From Mesostigma viride (taxonomy: Eukaryota > Streptophyta > Mesostigmatophyceae > Mesostigmatales > Mesostigmataceae), in the NCBI GenBank assembly GCA_009746045.1, contig RPFO01000392.1:1343156-1374460 (forward strand): a stretch of 31,305 nucleotides of DNA, written 5' to 3'. Shown piece by piece: positions 1-10,104 of the stretch (within the stretch, counting starts at the first letter, position 1; the number at the start of each line of letters is the position of its first letter). The notes below the pieces were generated by a model. The model did not search any database. It was not told where the DNA came from and saw only the letters and a list, made by a program, of their open reading frames with translations. A program made the position numbers and the translations under genes.

Positions 1-70
1 ATGAACGGGACCGGGGCGTTGTCGCCGGCCGGCAGCGTACCATTAAGTGAGACAACCGACTATCATGATG

Positions 71-167
71 GATGATCATCAATTCAGTTATTATTCATTC
101 ATAGTCCCCGGCTGCCCGGCGCTGCGGCTTCATGCTATGATAACTGAATTGAATAATGATGATCATC
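71..167. repeat. Imperfect inverted repeat
   Basis: Arms AATTCAGTTAT (81-91) and ATAACTGAATT (140-150) are perfect inverted complements. They are flanked by two copies of the self-palindromic GATGATCATC (71-80 and 158-167). The loop is GC-rich. It could be a decayed short TIR element or simply a cruciform-forming sequence; no target duplication was identified. Confidence 0.5.
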
Positions 168-1973
168 GATGATGATCATGATCGTCGGCTGAACTGACTA
201 AAATAAGGAAGCCTAAACCTTTGCCATAAGCCTTGTATCTCTTTTGAGCTCTGACTCAAACTAGAACCTCGCTTTCAGCTTAAAAACATCCGCTTCCCGC
301 CCGCGTACTTTCATGGACGGGCGCGGGCGTTCATTGATCGTTTTGCCTCACTGTATGGTCACTATGGCATCGGCAGTTCGGCACGCCCCCGCTTCCGGCC
401 CGGCCGGAGGCGTGGAAAATCCGTTTGCTGGCCCGCACGCTGCCAGGGTGTCCCAGCCAGCTCCGGAACGTGAAGATAATTACGAACGTGATAATTTAAT
501 TACGAAGGTCATGGTGATGCGGCCATGCAGAATGGCAATGCAAGCAGCTCGGGTGAAGCATCTCAAGTTGACTCAGTTCTCACGTGATGTGCGACCTCTT
601 GCTCCGTTGGATCACGGTCCCCGTAGTGCATTTTCACACCTGTCAAACGCCAAATCCAACGTCTTTTTTACCTTAACGCTACCGAGACTTGGAGGAGCGA
701 AGGCCAAGGCTTTTAGCGCGCGAAGGGAATTATGGCTGTTCCTACAAGCTTTGTATTCAGGAGTTGGATCTAGTTCATTAGCAGAGATTTAAGTCCCCCG
801 TGGAAGATGGATAAGGGCACAGGCCCTAGTCAATGCTCGGCCGATTATCGGTGCTTCAGAATGCCTACATTCTTGGTAGCACTTTTGCTGGCGGTCACCT
901 TCACAATTCCTGGTTAGTGCTTTAGTTCTATGTGGTGGCGTTTCTAATTCGGTTGGCCCGTGTTTGACTATCCCTTCGCCTTCCATTATCTGCACAGCCA
1001 GCGACATCCCTCCGTTTCTCCTCAATCGTCGTCGTGCCTGTGAAAACGTTGTCTCAATGCAGTTGTTTCCTTCATCGGTCTCACCTTTGCATGATATCTC
1101 CGTCCCTTCCTTTTCCTGTTGCCTTATATAGCTAGTCCCATGTGTCATTTTTTTCCAATGCCATTTGCCCGCGTTAGCCGATCAACATATGTTCGAATTG
1201 GATACCTGTGCATTCCTTTGTGGCACTTACGCACATGTAAAGGCTTGCTGTGGTTTTCACGATCTTGCAACCGTCGGCAGGGTATCCAACCGGCCGGGCT
1301 TTCGGTCTAGTAACATGTCGTCACTTCTATGTCATGACATGTCATCGTAAAACTTTGTGCTTCGGGATACCCCATCTTTTATTCTACTAATATACACTTG
1401 AAATCGCTTGGTGCTCTCCAGCCATGCCTGCGTGCTCCTATGGTCAAGCCTGTCTCGCTCACACCTGTGTCCGGCTCACAATCAGCGTAATGCTTGGCAT
1501 CCTCAGGTGGCTGTGTATGAGAGGAACCATAGCATTTTGGTGAAAAGGCGACTTTTGTTTCTGTGTAACATGGAGCAACGGTAGTTACTGTGGTACCTCG
1601 CTGGTACCACGTGAGAGATCTTTGGACTTCGCGATAAGTACTACACGACTTGTGAATTTCGGTAAATATTCTCCTATCACAAACAACGCGGCTCCAGTGT
1701 CCTCTGATTACCTGTCCCCCCGTCCTTGTGCTACCCGGATCCCTTAACACCCCTTTGGCCCAGGTCTTGCATGGGAGGAGGAGGCCACCCCGTCCATCTG
1801 GCCCGCCGACTGCATCCTGTGGACGCTGCAGCCTCGGCCCGGCGAGACCATCCTGGATCTGGTGCACCACTCGCCAGGTGGGACAGCTGGCGTTTGCGGG
1901 GGGACGGTGGCCATGAAGGATCATCTTGTCAATCGTTTTTTGGTGATTCATGGAACCTGATTGATCAGTTGGG
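168..1973. other. No supported gene
   Basis: Open frames of up to about 160 codons exist on both strands, for example 313-792 plus and 789-1148 minus. None shows a recognisable domain or a partner exon with convincing splice sites. Some of this may hold unidentified 5' exons of the downstream LamG-GT29 gene, whose first visible exon begins with a splice acceptor rather than an ATG. Confidence 0.5.
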
Positions 1974-2173
1974 TGAGGGAGGGAGGGAGGGAGGGAGGAA
2001 GGGGGGAGGGAGGGAGGGAGGGAGGGAGGGAGGGAGGGAGGGAGGGAGGGAGGGAGGGAGGGAGGGAGGGAGGGAGGGAGGGAGGGAGGGAGGGAGGGAG
2101 GGAGGGAGGGAGGAGGGAGGGAGGGAGGAGGGAGGGAGGGAGGGAGGGAGGGAGGAAGGGAGGGAGGGAGGGA
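1974..2173. repeat. (GGGA)n microsatellite, about 200 bp
   Basis: A nearly pure GGGA/GGGAGGGA tract with a few GGAA or GGA interruptions (about 1998-2007, 2112-2131 and 2154-2160). The purine-rich strand has hundreds of overlapping G3 runs and could form intramolecular G-quadruplexes or triplex DNA. The Gly-Arg-Glu-Gly and Ser-Leu-Pro-Pro reading frames across it are artefacts of the repeat. Confidence 0.97.
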
Positions 2174-2810
2174 CTGATACACACTTGGCTGGCATAGGCT
2201 GGACGGGGGTGGAATGGGAAAAAGGAGCTGTGCTTTGTGCTGTGCCGCACATATCTTGCTGCGTCACGCTCAACCAGTGGTAGCCGCTCTGCTTTGCAGT
2301 GATGACACCTAGCGACAGACAACCAGGGGGGCCGGCGTGGGTGACGGAGCGAGGCTGGGTAACGGCCAGTGCGATACTCGACGCTCGTGCTGATGTGGCT
2401 ACAGCGACGGGATCACACCCCGTGATGTCTTCCTTGTGTGATTGGGCTGCCCCCAGGCAGGACTTGTTTGTTGGGAACGGGGACCATCGATGACTACAAG
2501 GCCAGAACGGCACCACAACTAGAAGGCCAGAGCATGAAGGTTGGCTGGTTGTGGGGGGAGCATGGGCATTTGGATTTGTGTGAGAGCGGAGGAACCACGG
2601 ATCATGCGGTGGATTCGTGGAGATTATAGCATCCACGATCCCTGCAATGATGTCTGCATGGCAAAGTCCCTGCTGCTCTTCCCCCCCCAGACCATGGTTG
2701 GCCCTGCACCAACCCATGTGCACCTTTCTTCATGCCCACCACCCGCATGTCCACCATGCCATGTTAACGTGGGCATGATCACGCACACGCCGCGCTGACA
2801 TGGCATCCTA
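2174..2810. other. No supported gene
   Basis: Mixed-composition sequence with no recognisable protein, tRNA or repeat. Short open frames on both strands are not supported by domains or splice sites. Confidence 0.45.
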
Positions 2811-2890
2811 AACACCTCACTCGTCACGCTAACCTGACATGCGGACCACCTCCCTCCTCACGCGAACCTGAAATGCGGAACACCTCGCAG
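2811..2890 (+). repeat. 34-bp degenerate tandem repeat ending at a splice acceptor
   Basis: Two 34-bp units (2811-2844 and 2845-2878), each ending in ATGCGG, are followed by a partial third unit starting AACACCTCGCAG. The last unit ends in the CAG used here as the acceptor of the LamG-GT29 exon at 2891. Confidence 0.55.
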
Positions 2891-3776
2891 TCCACGGAAC
2901 GGCCAAGCTACCCACCGGCTACGTGGGTGGGCACCACGCTAAAGGCCCTGATGGCCTGAACGGAACGGCCATGGAGTTCAGCGGGTTCCCCAAAGGGGGC
3001 ATCCACCTCAACGGTCCCGGCGGCCTGCTGCTGGGCCCGGAGTGGGGCATGTCCCTGTGGGTGGAGACGAGCAACCTGGACAGCAGTCCCAACGCGGTGT
3101 TTTCGGGGGAAGGGCCGAACCACCGTTTCGAGGTGCAGATCCACCGCGGCGCCGTGGTGGTGGCGACGGGCCCCCCCATGAAGCACGTGGTGAAAGAGCA
3201 GTACTTCAAGTTCCCGGGGGGCGGGCCGTGGTCGCCGCACAGCACGGGCGCGCAGGTGCCTGTGGGGGGATGGCACCACATCGCGCTCTCCCTGACAGGT
3301 GGCACGCTGCGAGTGGTTGTGGACAATGGGCAGAGCCGCGGGGAGGTGAATGCGCGGCATTTCGCCGTCGCGTTCGGCCAGGTGCTGGGTGCAGGTGGGA
3401 GTGGCCATTTCTGGGGGTATGGGAGTCGGTCACCCCTAACGGGCGCGGTGGCTGGCATCAAGGTATGCACGCACCCGTCACTGGACGGGATGGCCCAGCT
3501 GAATGCCAAGAAGGCGGCGTGGGCCCCACTGGAAAAATACCTTGTGCGCGTGCGCTCCGCCAACCAGGGCTGGCTGCAGCCGCTCCAAGGCCGCCGCTTG
3601 CTCATCATCGGCAACTCGGCACGCATCATGTCGGCCAAAGTCCAGCTTGGCTCCACGATCGACAAGTTTGACGTGGTGTTCCGGTTCAACAGCAACCCGG
3701 TCAAGGGGTACGAGCCATACGTGGGAATCAAGCGCACATTTGACGTGGCCAACGACTTCCGGGATGTGTGCGGGTG
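2891..3776 (+). CDS. LamG-like / GT29 sialyltransferase-like protein, internal exon
   Basis: This exon encodes a lectin-like domain followed by the start of a GT29 catalytic domain. The first ~190 codons have the beta-sandwich pattern of LamG/concanavalin-like domains: FSGFPKGGIHL, GMSLWVETS, then GGWHHIALSLTGGTLRVVVD and a late GIKVCTHPSLDGMAQLNA strand. The final ~60 codons contain the GT29 L-sialylmotif: RRLLIIGNSARIM, then DKFDVVFRFNSNPVKGYEPYVG, where Asn and Arg of GNS/FRFN normally contact CMP-sugar. GT29 enzymes are Golgi type-II membrane glycosyltransferases; the membrane anchor is not visible here and should lie in upstream exons. The exon opens after CTCGCAG and closes at CGGGTG|GTGAGT (phase 2), which would splice in frame to 5032. 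There is no ATG in the early part of the frame, so the start is outside this exon. The donor substrate in algae is uncertain, since many lack sialic acid and may use KDO-like sugars. Confidence 0.82.
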
Positions 3777-5031
3777 GTGAGTGGCCGCGCACGCGTGTGA
3801 GTGTGCGCCATGGGTACTGTAAAAATTGCAGGCAGAGGTCCTTGGTAATGTGAGATAGCATGCCCTGCCATGTGCAGTACCGGGCTGTAGTATGCAATAA
3901 ATGCTTCGTATCGTACAGCAGTATGCGAGGTCGCTTGCAACAAAATGATGTTGTAATCTGACTGCCCTCTTCATGCCACAGTTTCTTGCAATAGGTCACA
4001 CAGTTCCTCGTGCTCATTCTTGTGTTCATGCTTGTCGGTGCTTGAGGAGCTGCGAGCCCTATCATGGCCGTCGGATCGTGCGGACATGCGCCGAGGGTTG
4101 TTAAAACAACACCTGGCCGCATTCATCCATCTGTTAGAACTTGGGTGCCGCGCCTGGGCTACTCTGGCAGGAGACTGGCTGCTTTAGTTGTTCTCATCCA
4201 GGCCTGTGGTGTGGAGCGCCCTTGTTCTGGAAGAGCTATTAGGGAGGAGTCAGACAGGCCGGGCAAGTTTAGAGTGTTATGGGGGGCGAGCACAAGTGTG
4301 GGCAGCCAACTAGGTGGGGTAGAATAACAGGGACTTTACCAGCTACCGCAGGAGCATAGGGTAGACTCTAGCAAGGGAAGTATTTGTCGCATGTGTCTGC
4401 CACAGGGCTGGTGTGAGACTGGTTTCCAATGCCTGCCAGGTTGGCGGTGTGGGTGGCGTGCTGGCTGGAGGTGTGGGGCGTTCCACGTGCATCGGCACCA
4501 CCTCGCGTGTGCTTGCCCTTTCATTTGAGCACTCATCAGTTGGTAACGTGGCCGCTGCAGGGTGTCGCCGCGTGGTGTGTGCTGGTGGTCCCGTGGTTGA
4601 CACGTGTACGGCTGTGTAGACATCGGCGGCCTCGACCTGGTGCGCTTCTGCGCATGCTCTACCAAGGCACCTGTGGCAAGGGGCTACGCCCGCGCGCATT
4701 GCCGCTCACACACTTGCAGGTGTTACCCTTTCCCGCCATGGGTAGCATTGAGCCGGGCCGCACCTGGCTGGAAGCAGCTTATTACCTTTGCCTTTACACA
4801 CGTGGACCTGATTGTCCCTGGCATGTGCTAGTCAGGGTGTGCGCCTATTACGGTACGTGTATCCAGTGCCAGGGGGGTTCTGCTCTTGCCATCAAATCTG
4901 TAGTGATATCTGTGGTAATGCTGGCTGACTTTTCCCCTTGCTCTGCCACGATGATGGACCTGGTCCCTGTGATCCCTGTGCCTGCATGGCTCCTGGTCTC
5001 TGTGCCATGGGGATCTTGCTGTCACCCCCAG
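3777..5031 (+). other. Intron of the LamG-GT29 gene
   Basis: Begins GTGAGTGG and ends in ACCCCCAG. Length is 1,255 bp. No extra exon is required: about 95 residues separate the L and S motifs after direct joining, which is normal for GT29. Open frames inside (for example 4604-4831) have no family resemblance and are regarded as chance. Confidence 0.65.
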
Positions 5032-5509
5032 CATGAAAGGGGAGTGTTGCTCCCGGGAGAAACAAGCGCTGTTCTGGGAGCAAATCGCAACCTCCCAGGA
5101 AAGGCCTGGCAGCGTGCTGAGGTTCGAGGGCTCGGGCTTCGATGGGGAGGGTGACTGGGTGCGCAGAGGCCTAGAAAAGCATGGGGGCAAGATAGTGATG
5201 GCCGATGGGCCCCACATGTGCGGGCTGTTTATGTATCCCTGGCTCGAAGCCCACGGGGTTGGTGCACGCATCCCTACTTACATCAGCTGCCGAACGGGTA
5301 TGCGGCTGATTGGCATACTGCTTGTCAGCGATATGCCGTTCACGGTTGCAGGTTTTGACACTGAAGAGAAAGAATATCTCTCGTACAGTGGCCATAAGCT
5401 AACTCGGCACAGCAGACCCGGTGGTGCTTACCCGCAGGAACAGACGCTCATGTCAGAACTGTTCCGTTTGAATGCATTTGAAGACATAGAAAGGATTACC
5501 CCTAGCTAG
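5032..5509 (+). CDS. LamG-like / GT29 sialyltransferase-like protein, terminal exon
   Basis: This exon supplies the C-terminal half of the GT29 catalytic domain begun at 2891-3776. It starts one base before an ATG, after the acceptor CCCCCAG. With the phase-2 donor upstream this gives a Cys codon across the junction and keeps the frame open. The S-sialylmotif is visible as PTYISCRTGMRLIG followed by LLVSDMPFTVAGFD, matching the family pattern of a Thr-Gly pair, a hydrophobic helix and a terminal Gly-Phe. Downstream, His-Ser-Arg with Tyr-Pro-Gln-Glu occupies the position of the motif III/VS His and Glu, although the spacing is unusual. The reading frame ends at TAG 5507-5509. No TGTAA or AATAAA signal was found just downstream. 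Assignment to GT29 is confident; substrate and activity are not. Confidence 0.8.
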
Positions 5510-5737
5510 TCAACAGCCTAAATAATTTTTGTATTCTTGCGAGCACTTAAGAATTCGAAAGCGTGTTTTGAAGTCCCGCAACAGCCTAGGCACACCAAGC
5601 GTGGGGCCTTTGTCGTATCACTTTAAACAAAGTAACGTAGGGGCCTGTTCCCAGCTATCTACCCTATGAACCGTAGTACCGTGAGATTGAGACATCTAAT
5701 GGCTATGTGTGGGCGGGGGGTTGCAAGTGTCTGACTG
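5510..5737. other. Intergenic, nothing recognised
   Basis: Short spacer between the GT29 stop codon and the first LINE fragment. No RNA gene or repeat was seen. Confidence 0.5.
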
Positions 5738-5905
5738 TCCAGACTGGGGGTGCATTGGTGCTCACCTATGCCGACGAGGCATGGACGCTCACGGACACGC
5801 TGGCCATGCACACGGCTGAACGGCACGGTTACTAGGATGCTACGACAGGCCCTGAACGTAGGGTTTTCCACACATAGGTCTTTAGAGTCTTTGTATCCTG
5901 ATGCA
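5738..5905 (+). pseudogene. APE-type LINE, 3' coding fragment
   Basis: The plus strand encodes two out-of-register pieces. The first is LVLTYADEAWTLTDTL, the second RLNGTVTRMLRQALNVG followed by FSTHRSLESLYPD. Together they match the post-RT region of LINE polyproteins, typically VLxYGSETWTLT followed by a MLRxxL helix. The same region occurs in the longer LINE at 7816-8796 (VLTYGAETWTLTADLARKL, then VTSMLRSIFRVG). The two are clearly homologous but diverged, so this is another family member. A frame break lies near 5815. The fragment stops where RLE LINE copy A begins on the opposite strand. Confidence 0.7.
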
Positions 5906-7815
5906 GCCACCGAAACGTCGATAAGCAGATGCCGGCCACCCCCCTCAAAGTCCAGCACCACGATGTCAGGCCGGTGGTTGGGGGAATAGAAGGCAGCGCC
6001 ATCCGCATCCTCGGACCGGATGTTCGCGTGGGGGAAAACCGACCGAATCATGGCGAGCACCGCCGTCTGGAGGACAGTGTGCAAATACAAATACCAATTC
6101 TGATTCTGTTGGCCCCCCATGCAGGAAAGGTAGTGAGTCCCCGTGGGATCCAGCGGCTGCCCACAGCTACCACAAGGCCGCCCGGCCAGAACAAGAGGCT
6201 GCGGGGCAAATAGCTGGTGCCGGAGCGCCACCGAGTAGTGGCTGGGAGCCAAGGCGAATGGGGGGGCCATGGGAAGAGCACGAAGGTACGCCGAGCCCAC
6301 ACTCCGCAAGGAAAGCGAGAACAGCCACGAACGTCCCTGGGCGTTGAGGTCCGCGAAAAGAGCAATCCAATCAGCCGTGTGCAGAATACCCGCGTAGGTT
6401 TTCTGGTGTTTATCGATGACGCGAGCAGGGAATGCGGCGGGAGATTGAACGGAGGCGACCGAGGGAGTGCCGCGAGGGAGGTGGCGCTGTACCGCCTGAG
6501 CGGCACGGACGGGAGAACAGGCCTGCTGGATCTCAGCATAGGCCTCCTGGATGGCGGTGACGAAGGGCAAAGGGCTGCTGGGGTCCAGGAGGTCAGGCGC
6601 TGCCGTTGCCAAAAGGGGCAGGAGCCGGCAGCTTTCCGCCCACGACTGAGCGACGGAGCCCAAAAATGCTGCTGGGGCCAGCCGGGCGGCACGAGTCAGA
6701 CCACAGCCACCCATCCGTGCAGGCAGGGAGGCAATGCGAATAGCATATGTGGCGGGCTCGGTCGGGGCCCGGGACCAGCTGCGCCAAGGCCGACTGGATG
6801 CGTTCGTCGTGGCCCTCGGCGGCCAGCCGGACCTGAGCCGGAAGAGCGCCCCGGAGCCAGTGAACGACGCGAGGGTGAGCGCAAAACCACAGAAGCAGAC
6901 CCTTGGTCTGCGAATCATGAAGGCGCGCAATCAAGGGCAGTACCTCAGTGCGTGCCTCAAGGGCGGCCCGCAGAGCATCGATGACAAACGCGGGGTCGCC
7001 AACCGGAACGCCGAGGACATCCAACCCATGGAGGCGCTCGTCCCGGCCCAAGAGCTGGGGCGGAAAGCCGGAGCAATCACCTTGGGGCGAGTACACCGCG
7101 CACTTGGCCAGGGTCAACTGGAGGTTGATGTCGGCCACCGCGGTCTGCAGTGCCAGCACTGAGAGCCGCGGTGGTGTCCGGCACAGGGCCCAGAAGGTAG
7201 ATATCATCCAAGTAGGCCTGAATAGCGACCGCCGGGTGGGCAGCATGGACCGCTTGGAGGCAACCCTGGAGGGGGGCGGCAAAGTACAGGGGTCCCAGGG
7301 GGTCCCCTTGCTGGGTGCCCGACCGCGACAGCAGGCCGCCGCGAGTGCCGTCCTAGCTCCATGATGTGAACCAGTTGGCCGGGCTGGCCGTAGCACACGG
7401 CTGTCCAAGCGTACAAGTCCTCGAAGGACTCCATGACGGCCGCAAACATGCTGGCGCGGGACAGACTGTTGAACGCGTTGTGGCAGTCGACCTTGACGAC
7501 AGCGTGGGTGGGGTGGGCCTCGAGGTAGGCCTGCATCGAATGAATGAGGATATCCGCCCCGCCTGGAGTCGTCACCCCCAGCTGGGCCGCCACCGAGGTC
7601 TCACCCGCTGCGAGGGGCGGGCAGAAAAAGGCACGGAGCTCGGGCGCCTTTTGGCGGCAGATCACTTTGCCCACGAGCTTGCGGAGCACCTCACCGCAGG
7701 CGATCGGGCGCACCTTGCCCTCGGGGGGGGGCAAGACACCCTTGAGCAGAGCGAGGAGGCGAGCGCCCGCTAACCACTCGCGCGCAGCGCGGGAGGAACG
7801 CGACCAGCCGCCAGG
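5906..7815 (-). mobile_element. Non-LTR retrotransposon with RLE-type endonuclease, copy A (truncated, frameshifted)
   Basis: Reading on the minus strand from 7815: the RT fingers (KVRPIACGEVLRKLVGK), RT motif A (VVKVDCHNAFNSLSRASM, about 7480), QQGDPLGP (about 7300), the catalytic AYLDDIYLLG (about 7195-7220), then a thumb region. A C-terminal zinc knuckle CGSCGQPLDPTGTHYLSC (C-X2-C-X9-H-X3-C, about 6122-6175) precedes RPDIVVLDFEGG...LLIDVSV (about 5910-5972), a PD-(D/E)XK-like motif. An RT followed by CCHC and a restriction-like endonuclease is diagnostic of R2/NeSL/Utopia-like early-branching LINEs. At least two frameshifts, around the YLDD block and near 6690, make it non-functional as read. 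The 5' part is missing and the 3' end after the endonuclease core is replaced by unrelated LINE sequence, compared with copy B. Confidence 0.85.
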
Positions 7816-8929
7816 TTAACCTGTTCATTATTGTTGTCGAATACGTAATGATTCAGGCGCGCAAGCGATTTGCCCGCATCGTGGGCAGGGAACCAGGAGT
7901 GCAGGTTGCTAACAAATTCTGGCATGGCGGTGCGGACACGGAGATTCGGCTAGCAGACATCATTTACGCAGACGACACCACCCAGCTCTTCGAGGACACT
8001 GAGCACGTGCAGACATGGCTTGACTGCCTGGCTCTCGAGGCCCGTGCAGTGGGGCTTGAGGTCAGCAAGAAGACAGAGGCCCTGGCGGTTGGGCTCACCA
8101 ACTCAGCGCCGCCCCTCTATCTCCTAGACGGCTCTCGAGTCCCGTATCGGGACCGCGTCAAGCTGCTGGGCAGCCTGCTCCCTGAGCTGCGAGGTTGATG
8201 TGGACCATCGCATCTCCCTCGCCTGGCACGCTTTACGCCAGTACCGGGCCCTGTGGCGCAAGCCCCTGGGCAGGATCGAGAAACAGGACCTGTTCAAGGT
8301 CCTCGTCCTTCCTGTTCTCACGTATGGCGCCGAGACGTGGACCCTCACCGCCGACCTGGCCCGCAAGCTGGACGGCGCGGTCACCAGCATGCTGCGTTCC
8401 ATTTTCAGAGTAGGATATGCTGCTCATGTCCGCAATGAGGACCTGTACCAGGGCATGCCCTATATCACCAGCACCATTAAGCAACGCCGCCTGCAGCTCG
8501 TAGGGCACCTAGCTCGCACCAACCAGGTAGACACCTCACGCGGCCCCCCCGCAGGACTGCGACCAGCACAGCCTGGCCGGCACCTCCTGACGTGGGCTGG
8601 GCCCAGTGATGTTAGACGCCGCAAGGCCCGCACCTTCAAAGAACAGCTAGTAGAGGACCTGGGGGGCCTAGGCCTCTCCGTGATTTGGAAGAAGATGATG
8701 GACAAGGCCAAGTGGGCCCAGGTCATAGAGGACAACGAGCCCCCCCCAGTGGGGAAGCGCCCGCGTGTGCAATCCCGCGGGAGGCACGCCAGATAGCTCC
8801 CCTAGGGCAGCGTGCGGCTGCCTACTAGATAGATGTTGTAGTTAGAATGTTGTTAGATAGATGTAGTATGTAGCCAATGTAGATAGATTAGACCGCGGTA
8901 GGAATGTTTGCACCCATCCATCCATCCAT
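7816..8929 (+). mobile_element. APE-type LINE, 3' half (RT motif C to 3' end)
   Basis: The fragment enters at RT motif B/C: LFIIVVEYVMIQARKRF, then LADIIYADDTTQLFEDTE with the catalytic YADD at about 7960, then KTEALAVGL. After a one-frame break at about 8185-8200 the protein continues VDVDHRISLAWHALRQYRAL, VLTYGAETWTLTADLARKL, and RRLQLVGHLARTNQVDTS, and ends at the TAG at 8794-8796. This order is characteristic of RTE/CR1/L1-like LINEs; the missing upstream half would carry an APE endonuclease, as at 20111-21988. The 3' UTR contains short TAGATAGATG repeats and leads into (CCAT)3, a stem-loop cassette and an (AATT)n tail. Confidence 0.83.
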
Positions 8930-8971
8930 CGGGGTTAATGCTCCGTGACTCCCCAACGGGAGCACGAGTCT
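8918..8971 (+). other. (CCAT)3 plus stem-loop cassette, copy 1
   Basis: A short CCAT run is followed by the cassette 8930-8971 (CGGGGTTAATGCTCCG ... GGAGCACGAGTCT). GCTCC and GGAGC can pair around a loop containing CCCC. A near-identical cassette lies at 10039-10080. It sits where LINE 3' stem-loops recognised by the reverse transcriptase are usually found; that role is inferred. Confidence 0.6.
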
Positions 8972-9018
8972 AATTAATTAATTAATTAATTAATTAATTA
9001 ATTAATTAATTAATTAAT
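8972..9018. repeat. (AATT)n microsatellite
   Basis: An uninterrupted AATT tract of about 47 bp directly after the stem-loop cassette and directly before the large (CCAT)n array. It may be the microsatellite-like tail of the LINE to its left. Confidence 0.95.
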
Positions 9019-10038
9019 CCATCCATCCATCCATCCATCCATCCATCCATCCATCCATCCATCCATCCATCCATCCATCCATCCATCCATCCATCCATCC
9101 ATCCATCCATCCATCCATCCATCCATCCATCCATCCATCCATCCATCCATCCATCCATCCATCCATCCATCCATCCATCCATCCATCCATCCATCCATCC
9201 ATCCATCCATCCATCCATCCATCCATCCATCCATCCCGATCCATCCATCCATCCATCCATCCATCCATCCATCCATCCATCCATCCATCCATCCATGATT
9301 CCATCCATCCATCCATCCATCCATCCATCCATCCATCCATCCATCCATCCATCCATCCATCCATCCATCCATCCATCCATCCATCCATCCATCCATCCAT
9401 CCATCCATCCATCCATCCATCCATCCATCCATCCATCCATCCATCCATCCATCCATCCATCCATCCATCCATCCATCCATCCATCCATCCATCCATCCAT
9501 CCATCCATCCATCCATCCATCCATCCATCCATCCATCCATCCATCCATCCATCCATCCATCCATCCATCCATCCATCCATCCATCCATCCATCCATCCAT
9601 CCATCCATCCATCCATCCATCCATCCATCCATCCATCCATCCATATCCATCCATCCATCCATCCATCCATCCATCCATCCATCCATCCATCCATCCATCC
9701 ATCCATCCATCCATCCATCCATCCATCCATCCATCCATCCATCCATCCATCCATCCATCCATCCATCCATCCATCCATCCATCCATCCATCCATCCATCC
9801 ATCCATCCATCCATCCATCCATCCATCCATCCATCCATCCATCCATCCATCCATCCATCCATCCATCCATCCATCCATCCATCCATCCATCCATCCATCC
9901 ATCCATCCATCCATCCATCCATCCATCCATCCATCCATCCATCCATCCATCCATCCATCCATCCATCCATCCATCCATCCATCCATCCATCCATCCATCC
10001 ATCCATCCATCCATCCATCCATCCATCCATCCATCCAT
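9019..10038. repeat. (CCAT)n microsatellite, about 1.02 kb
   Basis: About 255 tandem CCAT units with only three visible interruptions: CCCGAT near 9236, GATT near 9297 and a 2-bp slip at about 9645. Because the period is 4 it is open in all frames (Ser-Ile-His-Pro on plus, Met-Asp-Gly-Trp on minus). These long ORFs are artefacts. Confidence 0.98.
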
Positions 10039-10104
10039 CGGGGTTAATGCTCCGTTTCTCCCCAACGGGAGCACGAGTCTAATTAATTAATTAACTAATT
10101 AATT
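10039..10104 (+). other. Stem-loop cassette copy 2 plus (AATT)n
   Basis: The cassette 10039-10080 matches copy 1 except for a few bases in the loop (GTTTCT instead of GTGACT) and is again followed by AATT repeats (10081-10104, one AACT variant). So the block [(CCAT)n - cassette - (AATT)n] occurs twice in tandem. Confidence 0.75.

Noticed and set aside
313-792. 159-codon ORF as a gene
   Set aside because: No homology, no codon pattern or splice partners; likely chance in GC-rich DNA.
1948-2723. ORFs rich in Gly-Arg-Glu-Gly or Ser-Leu-Pro-Pro
   Set aside because: Read-through of the (GGGA)n tract; flanking sequence shows no domain or splice signal.
5929-6984. Plus-strand ORFs over RLE LINE copy A, for example 6217-6984
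   Set aside because: They are complements of the minus-strand RT/endonuclease coding sequence, which has clear motifs; the plus frames have none.
9006-10074. Long ORFs of repeated Asp-Gly-Trp-Met or Ser-Ile-His-Pro
   Set aside because: They are open only because a pure 4-bp repeat lacks stop codons in every frame; there is no non-repeat coding context.
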